Shown here piece by piece: positions 34,371 to 46,677 of a stretch of DNA of 64,000 nt; the first letter of the stretch is position 1; the number at the start of each line of letters is the position of its first letter. A model generated the notes under the pieces. It saw only the letters and a list, made by a program, of their open reading frames with translations. It had not been told where the DNA came from and ran no database searches. This stretch comes from Cytospora piceicola (taxonomy: Eukaryota; Ascomycota; Sordariomycetes; Diaporthales; Cytosporaceae), in NCBI GenBank assembly GCA_023375675.1, contig JALQBC010000017.1, forward strand, positions 372,001-436,000. Direction: 5' to 3'. The translations under genes were made by a program, and so were the position numbers.

Positions 34371-36982
34371 AGTATTATAAAAAAGCTATATAAAATCGGT
34401 ATAGGCTTACTTAAGTGTAAAAGGTTATATTAGCTGTTAAAGGCGTAGTATTAAGTTAAAGGGGGCAGGCTATAGTAACTTTTATAGTAATAGAAAAACT
34501 AGAAAAAGCTTATACTATAGTAAATATACTAAATAACCTTTCTAAACACGTTTATTTTTTATCGTCGTATATACCGCCCGATTTCGTATTAATATCGCGA
34601 TTACTTAAGTAGTAGCCGGTATTTTAATTACTATTTTAACTACTACTTTAACTACTATCTTAACTACGTTTTAATATTATAAGAACTTTACCCGCTAGCT
34701 ACTTATTTATTAGCTTTAGAATCGTTTATAAGGTTACAGGTATTAGGGTACTTTTTCTTATTATCTTAAGTAGTTATTTATAATTATATAACTAGCGTTA
34801 AAGGGGGCTATATAGGCTTTTATAGTAGACTATTACTACTTTTACGGGCGACGTTTTATAGCTTTATTTTTTTATTAGTTTTTAGTAGTAAACTTAACTC
34901 TTTCTTTTCTTTTAAGTACGGCTTTATAAGCTGTTTAACTAACTTTACGTTTAATAGGCTATTCTAATTAAACTAAATATCTTCTTTTATCTACAGATTT
35001 TTTATATTAATACCTTTATATACTATTACCCTTTTTAGTACTATTAGTTAAGATCTTTTAGTTAAAGTTTTAAAATATTTATATAACGAGTTTATAATAA
35101 ACTTATTTTTTAATGTTTTCGGGTTACCTTTTAAACGCGGCGGCGATAATAATATTATAGCTATAGCTAGCCTTTTCGACGTAGCTAGCCGGCGTATAAA
35201 GGTAACTAACTTAGCTATAGAAAGAGAGAAGGACGGCGGTAGTTTTTTATAACTACTAACTAAAGGTATTATAAAAGCCGGCGGAAGTAGTTATATTATA
35301 TACTGCTTTAGCTAACCGGCGTATAGGTTAATTATAGGGTTTATAGTAACTTTAATACTATTATAAGTCCTTTTTCCTTTTTTAGCCTTCTTCCGGGACT
35401 GTATTAGACTAACGTTATCTTTATAGGCCTTGCTTTCGTTATTGTTATTTTTAACCTTTATTTTCTACTTTATTAGAAGTACCGGCGGCAGGCCTTTAAA
35501 GCCGGCTTTTTTAGCTTAAATAGCCTTCGCTTAAGTATAGAGATTAACGTTAGAGATATTTACGTAGATATCGTTACCTATAACATAATATTACTATTAT
35601 AGAGAATTGCTTTTATTCCGATAGCGCTTATTTATTTTATAGCGTATACCGAGATTATATTACTATAGTTTTATTAAGCGTTTATAAGTATTTTAATTAA
35701 AATTATTAGATTAATTTTTTAAGATAGTAAGTATCTTCTTTATTATTAACCCTTTTTATACAGATTTCGGTATAGCGATACTTTTAACTACTTTCGTTAT
35801 TACCGTGCTATTAAATAGGCTAGGTATAAAGCGAGTAAACGGTAATAAGCTAAATAACTCGATTATAAACCGCTTAAGTATTATCTTCGAGGTAGGTATA
35901 GTAGGCTCTTTTTAAAGTATCGTTACTTAATAGGTATATATAATAGTTAAATAGTATAGCCTTACTTTCGCTAATAAAGTTCTTATAAGATCTATACGGT
36001 TATATACGTTTTCCGGGCGTATTTAGTCTAATATCTTCGCTAGCTTTACTTAATATAATATACTACTTTTCGGCTATTATCGCTTTACCTTTATAAAAAT
36101 GCTTTATAATATTTATAATACCTTTTCGATATCGATTAACTCGACTAATAACCTTTTATCTATACTTTTAAAAAGCTACTTTTATATAAAGTAAAGGTTT
36201 AGTTTAAACGTATATAGGTTAATATTAATATTACGCTTTTCCGGCAGTAGCTTTTAGTTATTATAGCTTATAACCTTTACGATAAAGGTTAGAAATAGCT
36301 ACTTTAAGTAACGTAGCGGCGATAGCGGTATAGGCCGATTAGCCGTTTCGACGATATCGTTATTATTATTTCTACTATCGGAAGCTATTTTAAAAAAGGT
36401 TTAGTTATTATTTTAGTTATTTTTTTAGCTATTTTTTTAGCTATCTTTTTAACTATCCCCTTAACTGTCCTCTATACTTAAGCCGCTTTAGGAATTATCC
36501 GAAGGTATAGCTACTTTATTTATATTTTTTATAGTATAAGCTATTATAATAGTAGTAGCTTTAGCTTTATTACTAGCTGTTTTCGATAATACCTTTAACT
36601 TTTTTACTATAGCTTTCGGTTTAAATATAGCCTTCTATTTTATTATACGTTATATAACAGTAATAGTATAGCGCCTTTTAGCTACTGCCGCTTTAGCTAT
36701 AGGCTTTTTAGTATATAGCGGTATTACGGTAGGTTTATATAGGGCCGTAGGCGACGGTAAATAAGCGTAGGTAAATTAGACCGATTATTATTTTAATCGG
36801 ATTTACTATATAAGTGTTTCGGGTTATAACTAAGAGTTTTCTACTAATATTTACTATTAGCCTTTGACGAGATACCGAACGGGCTATATAACTTACCGGA
36901 TAATAAAAGTAACGTATACGTGGTTTTACAGGCTAAGTTAAAAAAAACCTCGTTACTTACTAATATAGTATATAAAACGAGG
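34371..36982. other. unexplained interior of the 4-kb transposon
   Basis: This is 2.6 kb of RIP-type sequence beyond the transposase. On the minus strand, about 36260..35830 reads in one frame with long stop-poor runs (for example GIINIIKHFYKGKAIIAEK and NDTLKRAYYTYLEDNT), suggesting a second, reverse-oriented gene. I do not recognise it. Near 34610-34680 and 36400-36470 there are short tandem runs of AACTACTA- and TTTTTTAGCTA-like units. Confidence 0.35.
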
Positions 36983-37140
36983 TTACGATAGCTTTATTTA
37001 CGATTAGACGGCGTTGTAGTAGCAGAGGCGGTTAAAATAATGCTAAAATAGTGAGTTTCCGAGAATTATAGTAAAATTATAAGGGGGGCGCGGAACTGAC
37101 TTATCGGACAGGGGGGGGGTAACACGGTGTTCTAAAGAAA
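36983..37140 (-). repeat. right 158-bp terminal inverted repeat
   Basis: This is the inverted copy of the left end. It keeps more C residues (for example CTCACT against CTTACT on the left), so it is the less mutated of the pair. Confidence 0.9.
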
Positions 37141-37537
37141 CAGAGATACCTAGATAGAGTTATATCCGTCGAGCCATGATTATACACACATACTGCACTC
37201 TATCACCGTCGTCGAGCAGATGAGTTTAACGAACCTGTTGGTGGAATCCTTCTTCAAGAATACTGGCACAAAATATGCCCCAATACTCTCGGGGTTGTTT
37301 TACAGAAGCCCCTGGTTGGAGACAAGGCAGCAAGGCATTTTCGTGTTCATCATATTGTGCTTTGATGTAACATGTACGAGGCGCCCATATTGTTCCATTA
37401 CTTGTATAAAACACCGGCAGTCCCAGATCTTGTGCGTTAATATCTTCATAACCTTCCCCCCTTTCAACTTGTAATCATCTGTTATATCGTTTATATTCTA
37501 TTGCCGACGTGTAACCTCAGACCCGGAAATATCTACA
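37141..37537. other. short intergenic stretch right of the transposon
   Basis: It has normal base composition. A CT-rich stretch precedes the next start codon. I see no gene. Confidence 0.4.
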
Positions 37538-38621
37538 ATGTCTGGTCAGGAGCATGTGCGCCTGCGCGCCCCGTTACCATTTCAACCCAACATGTCGCAG
37601 TTGGATCAAATGCCTCTCCTCAAGGATAATCAAGTCCCGCGTTATCTCTTCCGGCTTCATTCACCTAAAACAGTCGGCACCACCTGTCCCTCTTATCTTG
37701 CCCCGCCCTCTGCGACGTCTTCTAACCCCGACCTCTATCGAGATGTCTTCTCCCTGCAACAGGCTGATGCGGCTCGGTGCTTGAATAGTCATCTCCGATG
37801 GTGGTCCAGCCATGAAGCGAAGTGCAATTTCATGAGCTGGTCAGGTTCTTTGCTATTTCTCCTCCAATATGCTCTTTACAAACATCGCAGTAACAGGGAC
37901 GGCTCTGACTTTTCGGACATCTCTCTCTTGGTCATTGACACGCGCAACTTTCCACCGAGAACTTTTGCCAGGGATTTAGAAATCATGGCAGTTTTTTCCC
38001 CGTTCTGTCGAGAGGTAAACGATAAAGACCTCCCAAATTTCCAGAACCTTCGGTCGAAGCCCGATTATTACTTTGGGGAGTACCTCAGTCAAGGAGATTT
38101 GGACTTGAGTGGCAAAGGAGTTCAAACTTCCTTTCAAGAATTGGTAGACCTTGGTCTGTTTGAGTTGGTGCCCGCATTGAGAAACGAGGCAAACTGGCAT
38201 TTGTGGGTCAGACCCGTATTGAAACTTCGGAACACCATCCGTGAGCCCGCGAGTTCGGACGCAACTCAAGATGAAGTCCGCAAGGCTATAACGATCGCGG
38301 GGGCCGCATTTGGGGAGCCTTGGACCATCCCGATATCCGCCATGCTTCTCTCTATGAAGCCTCGGAAGAACAACGACAGCATTATTAATGAGGGCTATAA
38401 GGCCATGTTTTCGCGTAAGTTCTCTGCCCACTGGCTTTGAGATTCATCACATAAACTGACAGCAACCAGCCGCCGAGTTCCAGAGAGCGAGTTTGAGCGA
38501 TATGTACATCGATGATGACAGGCAGCCAGAAATGGAACAGTTTCGTCGTCTCATTCGCGACATTGACCGCTACCTCAACCCTGAGGAAGCCTTGATCGAC
38601 TCCTTTGGCGCGCTCGAGTGA
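37538..38621 (+). CDS. hypothetical fungal protein, DUF7587-like N-terminus
   Basis: Two exons, 37538..38414 and 38470..38621, give 342 residues. The donor is GTAAGT and the acceptor CAACCAG. The segment VPRYLFRLHSPKTVGTT (about residues 33-50) resembles the start of a domain found in many fungal hypothetical proteins (DUF7587), recalled from family knowledge rather than tested. Next come ARCLNSHLRWWSSHEAKCNFMSW and SLLFLLQYALYKHRS, then a region with SLLVIDTRNFPPRTFARDLE. There is no signal peptide or membrane helix. The stop TGA overlaps a GTGAGT that could be another donor. Using it with an acceptor at about 38696 would change only the last few residues. It lies 400 bp from the transposon end and converges on the next gene. 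Function is unknown. Confidence 0.7.
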
Positions 38622-38677
38622 GTATACCATCCTAGGGCTTCCAGTCAAAGAATCGCCAGCCTCTACTATGAGGTTGA

Positions 38678-39250
38678 TCATGCTGACTGTTTTGAAGACT
38701 TGAGGTTTGAATCTGTTCCTTGCCTAGTGGGCTCTGGTCCTACTTCGTAGCCGTTTTTGAAGATTTGAGCAGGTTCAACTGACGGATCACCCCCACGCAA
38801 GGCCAAGTTGCGGCGACGACGCTGCAAGGAAGCGAGGGTGCGGTATCTGGACGCCAGTGTGTCTTTGATCCAGAACAACAAGGTCTCTGTCTCGAACATT
38901 GCAACAAATCGCGGGTCTTGAATAGCATCCTGTAACTCCTTCTTTAGCCCGACCTTCTATAGTTTACGTTATTAGTTATTGCATTGAAAATTGCTCAAAA
39001 ATGAAATGCCCTCCACGTTTTAACCTACGGTCATGAAGTCGGCGTCAGATATGTCCCCCTGGCCCCTATTCCCAAATTGAACGGTGGCGTGCTCTAGGAA
39101 AGAGTAGGGGTATTGCTCGGGATTAGGGTGGGCCACCCATCTCTGGTAGATCTCCTGAGCAGTAGCTTCTGTGAATCCTATGAACTCTAGTGCAGCGGCG
39201 CTCTCTTGATTGGTTGGCAGCTCAGCGGGCTGATCACCATTATCGGACAC
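38678..39250 (-). CDS. small hypothetical protein, 166 residues
   Basis: Two exons, 39250..39029 and 38956..38678. The donor GTAGGT after ...ADFMT and the acceptor CTATAG join in phase to KVGLKKELQDAIQDPRF. The N-terminus contains FIGFTEATAQEIYQRWVAH, the second exon MFETETLLFWIKDTLASRY and the basic helix RTLASLQRRRRNLALRGG. It has no signal peptide or transmembrane segment and is predicted soluble. I recognise no named family. Small proteins of this kind occur widely in filamentous ascomycetes as hypothetical proteins. It ends 57 bp from the convergent neighbour. Confidence 0.65.
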
Positions 39251-40234
39251 TGTGGCGTTGGATAAATGGGTGACTGAGTAATTTGGTAAGTGGGTAATTG
39301 GGTGTCTGGTGGTCTAATATGTATCAAGATGGGGACGATGTTCTCAATCTGATCCTGAACGTTGATGAGAAAAAGGAAGAGGAAAGGTTAATTACTTGAG
39401 GCACCCTTTGAAGCTTCGTTGAGAGTTTATTAAGTGCAATAGGACGAGGCTGATTAGGATAAGCTATAATACCCGCTATGACCGGCGTTCTGGGAGGTCG
39501 AAATGAGTCGATGCCGCACGGTCTACTTTGGGGTACTACCTAACAATCACAAGTAGACTCTTTTTTATTGATAGCCAACTAAAAGATCGAAGAGTATTGC
39601 TAGAAGGTATACTTGAAAAAAGTCGTTTTTGGTGTGTTCCGTGCTAAGTCGGCAACTCACTTTCGACCTCCGAGTACGCCGGTCACAGCGGCGGAGATGT
39701 ACACTACGGTCAACAAGATAGAGAAGGGGGTTTACCAAGAAGCTGGTACGCATTTGGCATGCGGATAACCAGAACTATGTGAGGTCGAAGCAGCAGCTAA
39801 GAGGTCAAACCGCGAAAATGACCAGGATTCGAACGGGTTGGAGTAATTATTCAACCATTCAACCTTGTGGGTTCCAAGCCTCTTCAACGTATACCTAGGT
39901 ACTTATAGAAACAGAGTATATGAAAGAGTTGATTGATGTGAATTGGCATATGTGGGAATTGCCATCACACGTTATGTGGTTATCGACCTCGGCTGGGCTG
40001 TTGCAGGTAGTTTGTACCCCATTTCGTAATCACCAGACACCTAAAGCAGACTGGCAGCATGTGTTTCGAAAATCGGTTGATCTGTGGCGGTGACTCAGTG
40101 GTGGGGCCGATGGTTCCAAGTCCACTTCAATGTTCCGAGTGAAAAGTTCGCGGAGGTCCGGTTTTTTTCCACAGTCAAATCCACTTTATAAAGCCCTACC
40201 AAACTCGAAACTTCAACCAAAACAATACACAGAA
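39251..40234. other. intergenic, contains a possible tRNA remnant
   Basis: No gene is seen. At about 39817-39845 the minus strand resembles the 3' part of a tRNA (a CGTTCGAATCC T-loop), but no 5' half is present. Confidence 0.4.
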
Positions 40235-40323
40235 GGTTCTATAGTGTAGTTGGTTATCACATCGGATTCTGATTCCTTCAATCATTATTTCCGGGGACTT
40301 GGGTTCGAATCCCAGTAGGACCT
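40235..40323 (+). tRNA. tRNA-Gln (CTG) with 16-17 nt intron
   Basis: The acceptor stem GGTTCTA pairs with TAGGACC. The A box is TAGTGTAGTTGG and the B box GGTTCGAATCC. Anticodon stem TCGGA/TCCGG and loop TTCTGAT give anticodon CTG, and the intron follows one to three bases after the anticodon. A T-run at 40325-40330 can act as the Pol III terminator. Confidence 0.9.
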
Positions 40324-41866
40324 CGTTTTTTGCCCTTTTGCCCTTTGCCCTTTGCCCTTTGGATTTGACAGTCAGCTTTCAAAGCGGGCACTTGAATGAT
40401 TGTCTACCTCTGTTTACTGATGTGATGGTATCCGATTGCAAATTAAGAGTAAGTGACTGACGACAAGCAGCCCCAGGGTTAGGGCTGAGCAGACAATCAG
40501 AGTCCATACCCACGTGACCTAGAAGACAGGATCTGTAAATCATTCATGTCAAACTTAGAATTTGTTCATTGTTGCCCATGTCCACTTGATATCAATTCGT
40601 GCTCTGTTGTTGTTCTGCCATATCTATTGGCAAACGTTGAGAGATTTTAGGGTGCTAAACCCTGGGGTATTGCTACCGGTGATGCCAAACCCACAGTTGC
40701 AAGGTTGTTCTGGCGTTTTCCCCTTTTTTACACTTCACATCCCTTGTCACACCTCTCAGCACTCCCCAAAGACAACGGTTGATCAGCAACTGCGACACAC
40801 GCGTGCAGCCAGCCTTGCACGATTGGCCCCTCCACCGATCAAATATAGATGTCGGCATGGACGGTTGCAATGCGTCAAGCCGATAGTTCCTTTCCATCTG
40901 CTGCACAGTCACTCACAGTCTAGCTGTGCCGTGATTGGGGCCGCCCCAAAGTTCCAAATCCATCGAGGACCTCCTTCAAACGCCCAAAGCTCAGTGGAAC
41001 ATTCCATCTGATTGCAGCCCGCCAAGATTTTAGGTGACTGCCGACGTGTGCCAAGTTGGTCGAAATAGACGAGCACATCCAGTGCCGCACAGCTGATGAG
41101 ATTTCAGGCAGCGGAGACTTGGCTACTGTGGCACGAACCATCATTTACATGCAATCTCTGACGCTGTTCATCCTGTAAGATTATGCGGCCAGAGACAAAC
41201 TTGGACAAGGCCCACTTGCACAGCCAAGGTGAACATGGACGACGTGCCAGGTGGACGTTGAGCTGACTCTTTTCTCTCCTTCCCTTCAATGTATCTGTGC
41301 GTGTGCATGTGCAACGTCGGCAGAGTAGCAGCACCAAAAAAGGAGGGAGCTTGCCCACAGCTTGCTCATAGCTTCCCGGGATGTTCTGTCTCAGATAGCT
41401 TCCTGCCAATCCGGATTTGCCTACATCTAGGTACCCTGGGGTAGGTACCTAGGTAATTACTACTCAAGTATCGTGCTTGATACCCCAGGGCTTAGGCAGG
41501 TCCTGCCTTGCCTGGTTCAATTCACCCCTGTTTGGATGCTTAGTTGTCTCCTTCTCGTCACCCCTTCCTGATCTTCTCACATAACTCTTGACAAAACATT
41601 GCGTCACGCAATACGTGGGACAAGAGACGCCGTTTAACTAGGTACCTACCTAGGTAGGTACTTGAAGGTCGCACGTACAACAGAACGGCTTTGGCTGGCT
41701 AGGCGAAGTGCTAGAGTCAGCCTCACATGATTACTTGACCCTACTCTTCCTCTTCTTCATGAAAAACCGTTTTCTTGTTGATATTTTGCTGGACTTGGAG
41801 CTCAAATCAAGTCGGCACCCAAATTTGTTCTCAGCCTTTACCCCAATTAGGCATTGACTATCCGAC
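40324..41866. other. intergenic upstream of the Ca2+-ATPase
   Basis: After the tRNA there is a CCCTTTG tandem run (about 40333-40362). CCTAGGTA palindrome clusters occur at 41428-41456 and 41638-41662. I see no gene. The last few hundred bases should hold the ATPase promoter. Confidence 0.5.
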
Positions 41867-44800
41867 ATGGCTAGCAACGGAGCACCTGACCCGGAAAAGG
41901 GCCCAATGGTGCCAGTCACGGTAAGAGCATACACGTATGTGTTGTCTCGCCTCCGCCTCACCTAACTGACCGCGTGTTATCTATCCCCAGGACGACAAAC
42001 CCCATTTCAAGCAAGGCCAATTCTTCCGCCTAGACCTCGAAGATGCTCTCACTCCTGACCCGGGAACTGAGGACATGTTCCACGTCCCTGGCAACAAGTT
42101 TGCCTTCTCCCCCGGCCAGCTTTCGAAGCTTTTCAACCCCAAGAGTCTCAACGCCTTCTACGCCTTGGGCGGTCTTGCTGGGTTGGAGAGGGGTCTGCGT
42201 ACTGATGTCAAGAGCGGACTGAGCAGCGACGAGGACGTGATAGACGGTACCGTAGCGTTTGAGGACGTTGCTTCCAAGGGCGCGCCCAAGTTTGGACTAC
42301 AGGGAGACAGGGAGCCGGAGGCAGGCGATAGAAAGTCCGCATGTAGGTGCACACAATGTCCGATGAAGAAGGCCCGAGATGAATTTTTGCGGGACGAGGA
42401 TGCCCAGTGTGACAGGACAACAAATTGAGCTGACCAGGAAGAAGTAGCTCATCAGTCGTCGACCCGCGGCTTCACCGACCGACAGCGCGTCTTTGACGAT
42501 AATCGTCTGCCCGACAAGAAAAGCAAGACGCTCCTGGAGCTGGCTTGGACCACTTACAACGACAGGGTGCTGATCTTGCTCACAATCGCGGCGGTTGTCT
42601 CCTTGGCCCTTGGCTTGTTCCAGACCTTCGGGACTACGCATAAGCCCGGCGAGCCGCGAGTCGAATGGGTCGAGGGAGTTGCTATTATGGTTGCCATTTT
42701 CATAGTAGTTCTCGTGGGTACCCTGAACGATTGGCAAATGGAAAGGCAGTTCAACAAGCTGAATGAGAAGCACAATGACAAGTCTGTCAAGGTAAGCATA
42801 CCCCCCCTCCCACCTAAATCAAGATAAAGGACTCACCAATATTCGAACTAGGTGATCCGTTCCGGGAAGTCTCAGGAGATTTCTGTCTTCGACGTGATGG
42901 TTGGCGACGTCATGCACTTATCTACTGGTGATATGGTTCCTGTCGACGGAATATTTATCAGCGGCCATGGTGTCAAGTGCGACGAGTCTTCGGCGACTGG
43001 CGAGTCCGACCTGCTCAGAAAAGTCCCCGCAAATGAGGTCTTCGCTGCATTGGAAACTGCTAGAACTGGAGACGAGAAGTCAGGCATCGAGAAGCTGGAC
43101 CCCTTTATTATCTCTGGAAGTAAGGTGCAAGAAGGTACCGGAACATTTGTCGTCACGGCGATCGGCGTCAACTCGAGCTACGGACGAACGGCCATGGCCC
43201 TGCGAACCGAGCAGGAGGATACACCGCTACAGAAAAAACTGAATGTTTTGGCCGATTGGATCGCGAAAGTTGGCGGTGGTGCCGCCCTCATCCTCTTTAT
43301 TGTGTTGTTCATCAAATTTTGCGCCCAACTCCCCGGGAATCACTCGTCGCCATCGGAGAAGGGTCGTAAGTAACTTTGAAAGCAGCCTTCGCCCCTTCTA
43401 GCGAAGGCTGCATTTTTGGACCACGTCTCTGGTCATGGTCTGGATGATTACTAACTCTCGAATGTCAACAGAGCAGTTCATGAGCCTCTTTGTGGTGTCG
43501 GTTACACTGGTGGTTGTGTGAGTACATGAATGGCCCTTCCCCATCTCTCCTTTTCGTTACAAATCTACCCTGCTTTATGACGCCGCTCCCTTCCCTCCTG
43601 TCCTCTGTACCATAACAATTCTCCTGGATGACTCATTAGTCTACTCGATCGCATCAATGAGCTGATCATATCTATAGAGCCGTACCCGAGGGTCTACCAT
43701 TGGCTGTAACTTTGGCCCTCGCCTTTGCTACCACCCGCATGATGAAAGACAACAACCTCGTGCGGGTGCTAAAAGCATGCGAGACCATGGGCAACGCAAC
43801 AACCGTCTGTTCCGACAAAACGGGAACTCTGACGCAGAACAAAATGACGGTGGTTGCTTGCACCTTTGGGAAGAAGGTCAGCTTTGGTGGCACAGAGCCT
43901 CCACTCGATGACTCAAATGAGAGCGACGCGCTTGACCTGAACGCTATGGAGACAATTCCCAATATTCCAGTCAATGATTTTGTGGCTTCCATGAGCGGTG
44001 AGGCCAAAAAGTTTCTCATCCAGTCCAACGTTTTAAACTCGACTGCGTTCGAGGGTGAACAGGATGGGGTAAACACGTTCATTGGATCGAAGACCGAGAT
44101 CGCTCTCTTGACGTTTTCAAGAGACAACCTCGGCGCTCGGCCAGTTCAGGAAGAACGCTTGGATGCTGAGATTGTTCAGGTCTTGCCATTTGATTCTGCT
44201 AACAAATACATGGGAACTGTAATAAGGCTCCCAGATGGAAAATACCGTGTTTACCTCAAGGGAGCTTCGGAGATACTCGCCAGAAGGTGCACTCGCATAG
44301 TCGACGAAGAAAACGGGCCCTTGGGCAGCAGTGAGATGACACCTTGTATTCGTGACAGGATCATGAATACTATCACATCGTACGCAGGCCAGACTCTCCG
44401 AACTATCGCCTCTTCGTACCGCGACTTTGAGTCTTGGCCTCCTGCGGGCATGGAATCCGAGGAGGACCCCAGGGAAGCCGACTTTACCAAGGTCCATTCT
44501 GAGATGATCCTCGTCGCGATTTTCGGCATCAAAGATCCCCTCCGCCCATCAGTCAAGGGGGCGATCGAGGACTGCCAACGCGCTGGTGTTGTCGTACGTA
44601 TGGTTACCGGAGACAATATCCTAACAGCCCGGGCCATCGCGCGTGAGTGCGGCATCTATCACCCCGATAAAGGAGGTATCGCAATGGAAGGTCCTGAATT
44701 CCGTCGCAAGAACGAGGAGGAGCTCAGGGAACTCGTGCCCAAGTTACAGGTGCTCGCACGATCCAGTCCCGAGGACAAGCGTATCCTTGTCCGCACACTA

Positions 44801-46138
44801 AAGGATCTTGGAGAGACGGTGGCTGTCACTGGCGACGGAACCAACGATGCCCCTGCTTTGAAGATGGCAGATATCGGTTTCTCCATGGGAATCGCTGGAA
44901 CCGAGGTTGCGAAGGAGGCTTCGGCAATCATTTTGATGGACGACAATTTTGCCTCGATTGTGAAAGGTATGATGTGGGGGCGTGTGGTCAACGATTCGGT
45001 CAAGAAATTCCTGCAGTTCCAGCTCACGGTGAACGTCACTGCCGTCGTTCTCACGTTCGTTTCGGCTGTTGCCTCGAGCAAGGAGGAATCAGTGCTCAAT
45101 GCCGTTCAGCTGCTCTGGGTCAACCTCATCATGGACACGTTCGCGGCGCTCGCCCTAGCGACGGATCCCCCGACCCGTTCGGTCCTGGACCGTATGCCGG
45201 ATCGCAAGTCGGCACCTCTCATCACCCTCCGGATGACGAAGATGATTATTGGCCAGGCTATCTGTCAGCTTGCGATCACGTTTTGCCTCAACTTCGGCGG
45301 GCAGAGGCTGATGGGGTACGGGACGAGTGACGAGGAGGTGATGAGGTTGAATACCTTGGTCTTCAACACGTTTGTGTGGCTCCAAATCTTCAATGAGCTC
45401 AAGTAAGCCCGGTGTTCCCTTTCTCACATATCCATCCGTCTTCCAAACTCTTTGTTCCTTTCATGTTTCGCGGTGCCCTTCCCTAACACCATCCAATACC
45501 CCATCCTCCCCTCGGTCCCCTCGGTCCCCTCCAAGAGAGATTGCCCCCTACCCAACCTTTTGGTTAAGCTTCTGCATCCGTATAATTTCCACCTTACTAA
45601 CTATAATAGCAATCGACGTCTCGACAACAAACTTAATGTCTTTGAGGGTATCACACGCAACTGGTTTTTCATCGGCATCAATCTCATCATGGTCGGCGGG
45701 CAGATTCTCATCATCTTCGTCGGCGGCGCTGCATTCGAGATTACTCGTCTCAACGGCAAAGAGTGGGGCCTGTCTGTCGGATTGGGCGCCATCTCCATCC
45801 CCTGGGGTATCCTAATCCGGAAGTTCCCCGACCGATGGGCCGCCGCTGCTCTGCCTTGGTTCATCCGCAAGCGCTGGGCTCCAGAGACCATCACCCCAAG
45901 CAAGCTAGAGGCGCACAGACGAGACACGATGGACCTGGGAGAGGACACCCGACCACCTCTCCGCTCGCTTTCGACCCTGAGAGGTGACAGGGTCAGGAAG
46001 AATCTCAGGACGGGCCGGGGCTTCAGGGACTACATGCATGACCAGAAGGTGAAGGCGAAGGATGCTGTTAGGAGAGCTAGTGTGGCGGCTGGGGTCCATG
46101 GCTCGCCTGTCAAGAACGTCGAGAGTGCGCAGAGCTAG
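41867..46138 (+). CDS. calcium-transporting P-type ATPase (P2B, PMC1-like)
   Basis: Seven exons, 41867..41920, 41991..42342, 42448..42791, 42852..43365, 43472..43517, 43678..45402 and 45610..46138, give 1,187 residues with every junction in frame. Landmarks: TM1-2 region LILLTIAAVVSLALGLF; actuator motif CDESSATGESD; TM4 calcium-site motif AVPEGLPLAVTLALAF (about 437). The phosphorylation site is CSDKTGTLTQNKMT (Asp near 482). KGASE in the nucleotide domain, the hinge VAVTGDGTNDAPALK (about 817) and C-terminal helices after NELNNRRLDNKLNVFEG complete it. The enzyme pumps Ca2+ (exchanging H+) out of the cytosol, in yeast into the vacuole. A 46-nt micro-exon (exon 5) and a 207-nt last intron are notable. 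The long N-terminal extension is usual for fungal PMC1 homologues. Confidence 0.95.
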
Positions 46139-46677
46139 ACCGGGCTTGCGATTCTTTCGTCGGAGTGAAGGGGGTTGGACGGTCTAGAATTTAATTCCAA
46201 GCTCGACTATTCGGTTTTACAATGGGGTTTGTCTTTTGGGTGCACACGATACCGGCATTTTAGATAGCGAGTTTCCTGGTGAATGGTGTACAGAAATTGA
46301 TAGCGAGGGAAGTTTAGTCTTACTGATGCTTCGTATAGATCAATTATTGATGGCAGCCGTGGCATATTTGTGCTTCCTCTTGCCAATTACGGTGTATGCA
46401 CAAGTAGTTAAGTTCAGTAGGCTTATTTTACTTCCAGTCAATCAGGTTTAAAGATACAATATCTTTTGTTGGAACAGCAGAATGAAGCTGACTGCCATTT
46501 ATAGTTTTCTTATATACCCTTCGAGGAACGCAGACCAAGACCATACCTCGAACATTGGCTAATTTCCGCAGAGTATTTCGGCGGCATGAGAACACCAAAA
46601 CAATTCTTGGGGGCATCTGAGGTTGGTTACCCTATGGTACCCAATCAATGCTGATAAGAGGTTCAAGGACGCTGATT
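46139..46677. other. intergenic between convergent genes
   Basis: 3' flanks only. TACCCTATGGTACCC at about 46629-46643 is a variant of the dispersed palindrome. I see no gene. Confidence 0.5.

Larger units (their letters stand above)
33126..37140. mobile_element. 4-kb RIP-degraded Tc1/mariner-type DNA transposon
   Basis: The two ends are 158-bp inverted repeats that match base for base except for transitions and one short C-run indel-like region. Between them lies about 3.7 kb of extremely AT-rich sequence with almost no CpA/TpG but many TpA, the classic RIP pattern. A + strand transposase frame is still legible at its left. A TA dinucleotide lies a few bases outside each end (33118-33119, 37147-37148), a possible target duplication, so the true tips may be at 33120 and 37146. 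The element is much longer than the usual 1.3-2.4 kb of fungal Tc1/mariner elements. It has no intact open frame, so it is a dead copy. Confidence 0.85.

Noticed and set aside
39817..39845. tRNA-like T-arm on the minus strand
   Set aside because: Only the 3' part resembles a tRNA. No A box or pairing acceptor strand was found.
40562..41011. 149-codon + strand frame after the tRNA-Gln
   Set aside because: The composition is not protein-like, and no homologous family or upstream exon is evident.
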